DNA of 34,774 nt, from assembly GCA_024685005.1 (NCBI GenBank), contig JAIKWF010000092.1, positions 1-34,774 of the forward strand, written 5' to 3'. Below are positions 19,401-23,006 of this stretch, in pieces (position 1 is the first letter of the stretch; each line of letters begins with the position of its first letter). Source of the stretch: Lachnospiraceae bacterium (GTDB lineage Bacteria; Bacillota; Clostridia; Lachnospirales; Lachnospiraceae). The position numbers and the translations under genes were made by a program. The notes under the pieces are model-generated. The model saw only the letters and a program-made list of their open reading frames with translations. It ran no database searches and was not told the origin of the DNA.

Positions 19401-19658
19401 GGTGGCATTGGCTGTATCGGAACGGATCTCGTCAAACAGAGCATCCAGGGTTCCTCTGCTCTCATAGTCGGAAAGACCGGACTGGGCACCAAGGTAAACA
19501 AACCTTGCCATATCCTCGTTTTTGATATAGGTAAAATGCTGAATCCAACCGGTAACGCCCCACATGGTCGCACCAAGTACAATAGACATGACAAGCAGAA
19601 CCACCATCATCTCCACAAGGGTAAAACCATGTTCATTTGCAGGCCGTCTCTGTTTCAT
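10401..19658 (-). CDS. Giant modular prepilin / pilus adhesin with GLUG repeats
   Basis: 3,085 residues from the ATG at 19658, which has GGAGGG 8 nt upstream. The in-frame start at 19700 lies practically at the predicted transcription start and is rejected. The N-terminus is a real class III prepilin: basic leader 'MKQRRPANEHG|FTLVEMMVV' with Phe+1 and Glu+5, then the alpha-1 helix. Residues about 830-1640 hold many GLUG-type repeats ('VGGILGVN', 'IGGVAGIN', 'VGGICGSN', 'VGGITGYN', 'TGGIAGEN'), interrupted by a helical insert near 1220-1350; this is probably a beta-solenoid. Three related modules start at 2094, 2360 and 2635, each with 'P(T/V/M)P..EIV...W..(H/Y)(L/V)(T/K)N'. A 'TVSGN' spacer lies near the C-terminus. 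No LPXTG is seen. The likely role is a tip or lateral adhesin assembled by PilD/PilB. It is the first gene of the operon. Ligand unknown. Confidence 0.93.
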   Translation of the reverse strand: MKQRRPANEHGFTLVEMMVVLLVMSIVLGATMWGVTGWIQHFTYIKNEDMARFVYLGAQSGLSDYESRGTLDALFDEIRSDTANATMVAEAQKTQYGLPIEDDLHDQQHEYAYLKVSSGGIDQNPLLYKLIGPYLTDAGSMDGSVVLELDMTAKKVYSAFYSDWATGYEYGNHASVVRGSYAIYKDGAKDTRSPSERSEYCVGYFGADQVNVARLETSDEEIEVKEAMLYNEETLHLDFHSETANLENYTDYIIDFYKKTDAGDQKVFSVKFEPGKTDMLGLFESGVEKAPVPKSLSVMDGSGTLLPDKYTFYVGYKKTQNPAADPDDMDLTILLDQQTDSLSLAQLSDEDQAGKTDKKGLSICRFMPDDPALMYAVVNVAASSRAGAALSGSGSKKSNTENDLFATDYLNPAPADGEETVSSGNYHIANNRHLYNLRFAEKAHGRDHADQAYSYTLTRDLYFTNAQIYKIRSGGYSRILPADASFVTIPELSAKSILDGDGFGLYDVKLTNASCVEYPRDAQGRLLSGSAENTAGQIGIFATSKGMIRRLSLRNASAVYLSKEKAGSLATDDSFPVCSDSLSACGILCGRDEGSMQEIYVDDKCLLDATIYQMATPDKKKGCGIGMLAGTLSMKKKQAGKDLQSHDRLYTAGTLTATLGGTEQGSSKPKFAKVTAKAEESGRGDIFDQTGADAYAYGIGGMFGFVWDDVSEATALTDQPSIGLSGSETKEKEQKSEAEGYLAKMPLRKADPSYEHAETPQIETEDVFANWEWSLENHTNINQTKNDPDTCFTGGIAGNLIASVPVGIMQVTDTEGDHFIGDQLKAQVTGGRNYGTVCGGDYVGGILGVNGPGGYLDDCISYGDLKAYRGVSAGIASENYGFIKNCVIDRTDADSDRPLGYFPKIDGNETVAGGITSVNHEDGVILDCSVAATAGEQISLGNGHTMGDDKTILIVGNEMNSIGYLAGINYGVINGGIVGPYLEYSSDRENMTIGGVAGINHSCGVVKHLESSIDFSAGQARYVGGILGENSGIVKQCIFSGIIRQPGLSSSVGMCYGGITAINRTDKKMQNPRTPLVKGCYVVGGRIYANGVGYFTAESDQAQIIARSSAVGGICGSNEEGANITDCYLTAHYKWDANGNEEKDQTGHTVMERQSIVEVKNGLIGGVSGLNRGRILHCGYTDKNLMLQEDMDAARDYIMIGMSPAAKPVAGRRLLSALCQEQMNDPAADMAFYDNIAHYLEAAAGGSFPTDSDDGFVATDGFRQDRASRIAAIDAAMEATGQIGEADASIKQRERTAFAAQTLREMLQKPYSADLVANVRERIGDLKDSNLTIGTEAVNALPKNPTPADASIHLDAFTQSYDASDNTVIITSSNGTGHVGGITGYNGSGADLLYCCSGKWLVETYLPRQQYTATGGIAGENVSDHAFSFNMNLAYVRRELSPSTDSFSVSDQESYFHKYHYVGGVIGTQLNETGTDWIVSGCLNAGKVVNMFGNNAGGIICQWVKNGGTVAECYNFGTLVTGYSDNHFWGYGKRRSDGGGWNGTAGGIVSHMVELNPDAPCNIISCNNYGVINLPMRGVSHITRTATSKNALFMANEAGGIVGEISAENVEEIYVINVKDCLNSADSVIYCHGTVAGIISRIGGFSSRGGSGQLKANSLVVNLDGNRNYSSFFYRNGGLYESVANGNINRDSDYSSGVLAGIDRDEGIGYLSARNNLSVRFRGNNSAQEGRYKVLRDIPKQSYTALCGYNFYIDEKSFHYMKANDKLFPRIKGLDGSRKKIDTTVSAASSDATESAQIKRVSFNNNTATGDALDYLAQEPDRYANAHRLYGLTAADGESRTDRHILTWQQGGYQITQLNGKNGYLSYVGDKKVIRQHLYETDENDATDEVFGPVVYEFDENPAESGRTYTKPLSIYHNYREALRLGTDGISGSRMPFTDEFDMDWYLLDRKYIRMIDSIKQNDLADKVINLDAKEDAANGYYRATWEVVAEDGSNITSAENFDVRIEYFALDEEFSLANYDQDTSTYNGISPKKVENKTAAAALTTFTTPDGLMDDPAKIYYAVVRAKDTRSTLYSQVTEGTYTSYVKLKNKLPTPKFEIVEYGGDWVLHLTNVQDFAPYIGRADLKVGAYVSNKNKNTGASLSGDKMTLDEDSSLLTNYVICTSQLGLGQKDMVLRVYADATDVLSASASVMTVYVPAKPQPQMDFTYGDDAETQEHLNDTPGKPSYRTTLHYNAFDMDDTSLIPPVAQIFRAELYGVVDDGTVSYHETVARKEYALEAGQSLPVTLGYYDVPSGVDLSKYKEFGVEIWYASAGHGDVYQYTKTTAARADKKRRTTGFITDLSEGPADPLYFHRTIDMPVPDMEIVAYGDEWMLHVKNMEDYQDFLDMDGFILCAYKNTAGNQQMTFTAADLADDEDKVLQHAIPLLASYQNNTTIGNITFCAKANGVRTRTVTKDIYVPKITCPNGMAYGWKNDTVTDRLDDLADPYYKGTVEFIEYGQDGGNPRRDLSPANSCKQVFVAELIGQKTVSEGGQDQIVEHTLARKEIELAEGESGDVEFTAADLANLTDEERAAYTKLSVDLWYGATGTGPVYTYFKTGKKLADAHPTRKEGFITDLSLGTDKPDYYFRQVRLPMPQFEIVRWKRDGNWVAYLTNPEAFEGTDATVTIELKDGNAHPRSQHLIDLSAQPDASQPVAVYAIDLAADGSRPKMTAYAAAEGYCRSEEYLHVDQGQLRLKTSISGWETYMNLSALKNETMTYTEEGGREKITYHGVLSTSAHSANDAQYITTELTAKDADGKEVTLYLQTDRYLDKGTGNWTLKDYDIDLSVTSDDATGLDLKDYHDFKVTCWWSAMVCHNNNVAKPDKKVRSWLPVSKEVAEKAGFARENGILTFVGGSYEEDGEIKTGGSVAEPIYFYAASLADATAFYGVKKASYANNDTENPLRIDSTVTITKIEDLTETDPANGTVEWTSGASADHAYRIQLTYYEKDKTDPTVSGNSVPTVSGNETPQPAGSEREVVTKTEVVTGNSYTIPPAADVYDGADPAAYDYEVEITVIDAAIPEDASDELKAAYSKSLRVRLPET
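10900..13379 (-). repeat. Three protein repeats of about 266-275 residues in the giant prepilin
   Basis: Units begin at 13379, 12581 and 11756 (minus strand). Each opens with a 'PxPxxEIV' strand and a 'W..(H/Y)(L/V)(T/K)N' strand. The first two continue through 'ARKE' and 'GFITDLS.G...P.YF' before the next unit starts. The third diverges most and keeps 'DIDLSV' and 'EPIYFYAAS'. They look like tandem duplicated Ig-like or carbohydrate-binding-like modules (inference). DNA identity between units is low, so the duplication is old. Confidence 0.75.
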
Positions 19659-19704
19659 CAAAACGTCCCTCCGGTCGGATATTTTCGCATAGAAATACAT
19701 AGTT

Positions 19705-19733
19705 ACTATAGCACAAAACCGCCTGTTTTACAA
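19705..19733 (-). promoter_or_regulatory. Promoter of the giant prepilin operon
   Basis: Minus-strand -35 TTGTAA (19733-19728), 17-bp spacer, -10 TATAGT (19710-19705). Transcription would start near 19698, leaving a leader of about 40 nt that contains the GGAGGG site for the ATG at 19658. This supports the shorter start of the giant gene. Confidence 0.6.
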
Positions 19734-19898
19734 CGTATGCGCATTCTTTGATCTATATATCGACATGATTCCTTCCGGGGTTTTGTTTCTGTCAATAGTT
19801 TTTCCTTTTTTTCTTCCGGAAAACATCAAATTTAGGATATTTCACAAAACGTTTGTTTGGAGAGTTACCATAAAATCCTATTATTTTTCATCAAATTT

Positions 19899-19969
19899 TG
19901 TGGATAATGTGGAAAACTTCGTTTATAAGTCAGTTTTTGCGATAAAATCGTTGCGGCCATTGTGGAAAA
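19899..19969 (-). promoter_or_regulatory. Cluster of DnaA-box-like sites
   Basis: TTATCCACA, the consensus DnaA box, reads on the minus strand at 19907-19899. TTTTCCACA (one change) follows immediately at 19916-19908 and again at 19969-19961, all in the same orientation. The left flank is AT-rich. The cluster lies about 165 bp upstream of the giant prepilin promoter. No dnaA, dnaN or rep gene is in the window, so this is more likely a DnaA-binding or regulatory site than an origin. Chance occurrence cannot be excluded. Confidence 0.4.
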
Positions 19970-20065
19970 CTTTTCGGCGGTTTGGTGCAAATTCTCCTTG
20001 CATTTCGCAGGTATTGTGCATTGTGACGAAACCGCTCGCGGATGCGCTGCCGCACGCTCTTCTTT

Positions 20066-20172
20066 ACGGTTTATGCAATACCTCGCCGCAACCCCATCTG
20101 TCCGTTTTATCGCAATACCTCGCCACAATCTCATCTGTACGGTTTATTGCAATACCTCGCCGCACTCTTACC
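20066..20172. repeat. 37-bp tandem repeat, three copies
   Basis: The core GCAATACCTCGCC recurs at 20075-20087, 20112-20124 and 20149-20161, exactly 37 bp apart, with the flanking 'CATCTGT(A/C)CG(G/T)TTTAT' also repeated. There are no unique spacers, so it is not a CRISPR array. The period is not a multiple of three, so it is not a coding repeat. The 805 bp from 19734 to 20539 hold no gene I can support; they contain the DnaA-like boxes, this repeat, the long palindrome at 20192-20353 and the nlpC terminator. Confidence 0.75.
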
Positions 20173-20191
20173 GGTCTCCCGCAAAATCGCC

Positions 20192-20353
20192 AGTGTAACT
20201 GTTTTTATATTCCTCGACTATCATACGACGGCAGAATGAGCAATCTACAAGGCGGAAGATGGAGTCGATGGGTGTCCATCGACGACTGATAACAACGCCG
20301 TAGATTCGCATTCTGGCAAGTATATGGTCGAGTTAATACGAAACAGTTACACT
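20192..20353. repeat. 162-bp imperfect palindrome (MITE-like or long hairpin)
   Basis: Terminal inverted repeats AGTGTAACTG (20192-20201) and CAGTTACACT (20344-20353) continue inward as matching arms: CTCGAC, CAGAATG and AATCTAC recur in inverted order. The centre is a perfect 8-bp stem GTCGATGG (20264-20271), loop GTGT, CCATCGAC (20276-20283). The whole segment could fold into one long hairpin. No open reading frame or clear target-site duplication is seen. A small non-autonomous mobile element or a structured RNA are both possible. Confidence 0.65.
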
Positions 20354-20463
20354 ACGCTCCAAGATCGTAAGTGATTTTGAAGGGAGCACCTTGCGTGCGG
20401 CTGACGTGATGTATGAATTCAGGCTTTCGACGAGCGGGAGGCGGCGTAGATCTGATCACATGC

Positions 20464-20491
20464 AAAAAGGGCAGATCTTACGATCTGCCCT
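20464..20491 (-). terminator. Rho-independent terminator of the NlpC/P60 gene
   Basis: A perfect 10-bp stem AGGGCAGATC (minus strand 20491-20482, complement 20477-20468) with a 4-nt loop is followed by five T (20468-20464). It lies about 50 nt past the stop at 20540. Confidence 0.88.
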
Positions 20492-20539
20492 ACGCTTATC
20501 TTTTGAAACGCCTGATCGGCGATTTCTGACTTATGGATA

Positions 20540-22021
20540 TTAGAGAATACGTCTTACGGAAAGTACGCTTCTGTAGCTTGCGTTGGAAACCTTGATACCG
20601 GTCTTAGCGGTAGATGCATGTACGATCTGTCCGTTACCGATATAGATTCCTACGTGTCCGGAGTAACATACGATGTCGCCGGGCTGTGCATTCGCAAGGC
20701 CGCCCACATCGGTACCGCAGCTTCTCTGTGCACCGGAGGAGTGAGGAAGTCCCACACCAAATGCTGCATATACGCTCATGGTAAATCCGGAGCAGTCCGT
20801 TCCGTTTGTCAGACTGGAACCGCCGTATACATAAGGATTACCAACGAACTGCAGTGCGTAGCTGGCAACTGCCGATCCGTTTCCGCCGGAAGGAGCTGCA
20901 ACGCTTCCGCCGCCTGAACCGCCGGATCCTTTTTTCTTCTTTCCGGACTTCTTATTAGCTGCAGCCTGAGCTGCTTCTCTCTCAGCCTTCTCTTTTGCAA
21001 GTCTGGCTGCTTCTTCCTCTTTGGATTCTGCTTTATGGAACTCGGTCTTCAGGGTAGCGAACTCAGTGGAGATATATCCGTCGCCTTCCTCGATGGAAAC
21101 CTTTGCCCAACCGTCATTCTCTTCCAGTACGGTAAGATCGTCATCCTCACCTACCATGCCTACAACAGGAGCATCAGTAGTAGGCTCTTCTCTAACATAA
21201 AGTGTGGTGGTATGTACGGTAGCGATGCGCTTGCCTACTTCTTTGGCCTTCTCAACTGCCTCGTCACCTGTTACCACATAATCGCTCTTAACATATCCGC
21301 GAACGGTACCGGAAATGATCTCTACCCAGCCGTTCTCTGCCTCGGAAACGAAATCACCTACGGATTCGTTGTAAAGCTTTCCGAGGATCTCTGCCTCTTC
21401 ATTGGGCTCTTTACGTACATTTACGAAATCGTTACATTTTGCGATCACGAGATTCTGATACATCTCTTTCGCGCTGCTTGCTGCCACATCCTGACCGGAA
21501 ACAGTTGTTGCAGGCTGCTGGGTCTGCTCTGCTTCCTGGGCGGGAGCGCTTTCCTGCAACGTTGCTGCTGCGATCTCAGCAGGTACTGCAACATCTGTTG
21601 CGGAAGCATCTGCCACAAGATCTGTGGTAGGATCCGAATTCATTGCTGCAAGTGCGATCACTGCGGAATCATCTGTATCCGGCTGTGCCGCAACCGCTTC
21701 ATCTGTTGCTACGGTAGGAAGTGCGGTAGTCTGCACTTCGGTGGAAGCCGCTTCCTGATCTGTCTCAATGGTTGCCGTAAGTCCGCCTGCTGCGGTCTCT
21801 ACACCGGCTCCGAAGAAAACGATATCGCTGCTGCCTGCTCCTGTGGAAGCTGCTGCAGAAGCCGTCTGTGCCGATGCCATCTCCACGCCGTCCGCTACGG
21901 TAACGGAGCCTGCTCCGATGGAAGGAAGCAGATCGCCTGCCGATACAGGAAGTGTGAAGGATGAAAAAGCAACTGCTGTGGATAATACACAGGCAAATAG
22001 CTTCATGTTCCGATTATACAT
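20540..22021 (-). CDS. Secreted NlpC/P60 peptidoglycan endopeptidase with two SH3 domains
   Basis: 493 residues. A signal peptide ('MKLFACVLSTAVAFSSFTLPVSAG') is followed by an Ala/Thr/Gln-rich spacer to about 175. Two bacterial SH3 domains come next ('FVNVRKEPNEEAEILGKL' and 'LYVREEPTTDAPVVGMV'), then a Lys/Glu coiled segment and a Gly/Ser/Lys linker, then a C-terminal NlpC/P60 domain. Catalytic Cys is in 'GTDCSGF' (about 409) and His in 'GHVGIYIG' (about 454), with 'IVHAS' after it. Such enzymes cut D-Glu-diamino-acid bonds in stem peptides during wall growth or separation. AGGAGG lies 11 nt before the ATG. The gene stands alone with its own promoter and terminator, and a WalR-like box sits at the transcription start. 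Confidence 0.93.
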   Translation of the reverse strand: MYNRNMKLFACVLSTAVAFSSFTLPVSAGDLLPSIGAGSVTVADGVEMASAQTASAAASTGAGSSDIVFFGAGVETAAGGLTATIETDQEAASTEVQTTALPTVATDEAVAAQPDTDDSAVIALAAMNSDPTTDLVADASATDVAVPAEIAAATLQESAPAQEAEQTQQPATTVSGQDVAASSAKEMYQNLVIAKCNDFVNVRKEPNEEAEILGKLYNESVGDFVSEAENGWVEIISGTVRGYVKSDYVVTGDEAVEKAKEVGKRIATVHTTTLYVREEPTTDAPVVGMVGEDDDLTVLEENDGWAKVSIEEGDGYISTEFATLKTEFHKAESKEEEAARLAKEKAEREAAQAAANKKSGKKKKGSGGSGGGSVAAPSGGNGSAVASYALQFVGNPYVYGGSSLTNGTDCSGFTMSVYAAFGVGLPHSSGAQRSCGTDVGGLANAQPGDIVCYSGHVGIYIGNGQIVHASTAKTGIKVSNASYRSVLSVRRIL

Positions 22022-22063
22022 ATAATAATAATCCTCCTGAAATGTTTCAGTATTGTTTAGATT

Positions 22064-22080
22064 TGTTACGAAATTGTTAC
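22064..22080 (+). promoter_or_regulatory. WalR (YycF)-like box at the NlpC/P60 transcription start
   Basis: TGTTAC (22064-22069), five bases, TGTTAC (22075-22080) fits the known WalR consensus TGTWAH-N5-TGTWAH exactly. It lies just downstream of the -10 of the minus-strand nlpC promoter, overlapping the early leader. WalKR controls wall hydrolases in Bacillota, so the target makes sense. A site downstream of the promoter would suggest repression (inference). Confidence 0.55.
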
Positions 22081-22091
22081 ATCCATTGACA

Positions 22092-22120
22092 AATATAACA
22101 TCTTAAAACCTCTTTGTCAA
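22092..22120 (-). promoter_or_regulatory. Promoter of the NlpC/P60 gene
   Basis: Minus-strand -35 TTGACA (22120-22115), 17-bp spacer, -10 TATATT (22097-22092): near consensus, so a strong housekeeping promoter. TTTGTCAA and TTGACAAA form an inverted pair across it (22086-22120). The leader is about 65 nt. Confidence 0.75.
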
Positions 22121-22245
22121 CAACATCTAGTGTCTTTCTTAATTTTTTTGTGCATCTTTCTTAATTTTATGTTAATCCAAAGCCTTTTTCGTGGATTTTT
22201 ACCAAAAAAAATTCTCCTTCCGGCCACAGATTCGGAAAAACATGT

Positions 22246-22269
22246 TATAATCAAACAAAAATAAGGAGG
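22246..22269 (+). promoter_or_regulatory. -10 box and ribosome site of the SDR gene
   Basis: A perfect TATAAT (22246-22251) without an obvious -35 lies just before AAGGAGG (22263-22269). The ribosome site fixes the start at the ATG 22278 and excludes the in-frame GTG at 22269. The -10 would give a very short leader, so the true promoter may lie further upstream. Confidence 0.4.
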
Positions 22270-22277
22270 TGGTCCCC

Positions 22278-22997
22278 ATGTCAAAAACAGCAATGATCAC
22301 TGGAGCCTCCCGCGGAATCGGCGAGGCCATCGCCAGAGAACTGGCCGGCAAGGGATATGAACTGTATCTGACCTGCCATTCCTCTTCCGAACGGTTGACG
22401 CGGCTTGCCAACGAACTGGCTGACAAACACAACATTGAATGTACCTGCTTCATCGGCGACATCGGTGACTTCGGATTTGTCAAAGAGAGCTTCTCCGAGA
22501 TCACGGATCTGGACGTTTTGATCAACAATGCCGGCATTTCCTATATCGGTCTGTTATCGGAAATGGAAATATCCGACTGGGATGGCATCATCCGCACCAA
22601 TCTGTCCTCCTGCTTTTATACCAGCAAAATGGCCATTCCCCTGATGCTGAAGAAACACGCGGGGCAGATCATCAACATTTCCTCTGTCTGGGGCAATGTG
22701 GGCGCTTCCATGGAAGTCGCCTATTCCGCATCCAAGGGTGGCCTGAACAGTTTCACCAAATCCCTGGCAAAAGAGCTTGCTCCCAGCAATATTCAGGTGA
22801 ACGCCATCGCCTGCGGTGTTATTGACACGGATATGAACAAACATCTTTCCATGTCTGACCTGGAAGTCCTGAAGGGCGAGATCCCGGCGGACCGCATCGG
22901 AACCACCATTGAAGTGGCAAAGATGGTACGCCATGTTATCGAGGCCCCCAGTTATCTCACCGGCCAGATCATCACCCTGGACGGCGGCTGGCAGTAA
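22278..22997 (+). CDS. 3-oxoacyl-[ACP] reductase-like short-chain dehydrogenase
   Basis: 239 residues, typical classical SDR length. It has the NAD(P)-binding 'TGASRGIG' near residues 8-16, 'NNAG' in the fourth strand, catalytic Ser in 'NISSVWG' (about 137) and 'YSASK' (Tyr/Lys about 149-153), then the C-terminal 'LTGQIITLDGGW' common in FabG. FabG reduces 3-oxoacyl-ACP with NADPH in fatty acid synthesis. Several SDRs of other substrate share this pattern, and no other fab gene is nearby, so the exact substrate is uncertain. It is the only plus-strand complete gene in the window and converges with the GTPase-nuclease gene, with 9 bp between stops. Confidence 0.88.
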   Translation: MSKTAMITGASRGIGEAIARELAGKGYELYLTCHSSSERLTRLANELADKHNIECTCFIGDIGDFGFVKESFSEITDLDVLINNAGISYIGLLSEMEISDWDGIIRTNLSSCFYTSKMAIPLMLKKHAGQIINISSVWGNVGASMEVAYSASKGGLNSFTKSLAKELAPSNIQVNAIACGVIDTDMNKHLSMSDLEVLKGEIPADRIGTTIEVAKMVRHVIEAPSYLTGQIITLDGGWQ

Positions 22998-23006
22998 AGC
23001 TTCCTT

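Noticed and set aside
675-19658. Type II secretion system
   Set aside because: Components overlap in family, but no secretin or GspC-like gene is present, the organism looks Gram-positive, and a single major pilin with its own strong promoter favours a pilus.
19659-19700. Upstream start of the giant gene at 19700
   Set aside because: It would fall practically at the predicted transcription start, has no ribosome site, and would place 14 extra residues before a normal prepilin leader.
19790-19970. Chromosomal or plasmid replication origin
   Set aside because: DnaA-like boxes and AT-rich DNA are present, but no dnaA, dnaN, rep gene or iteron set is in the window.
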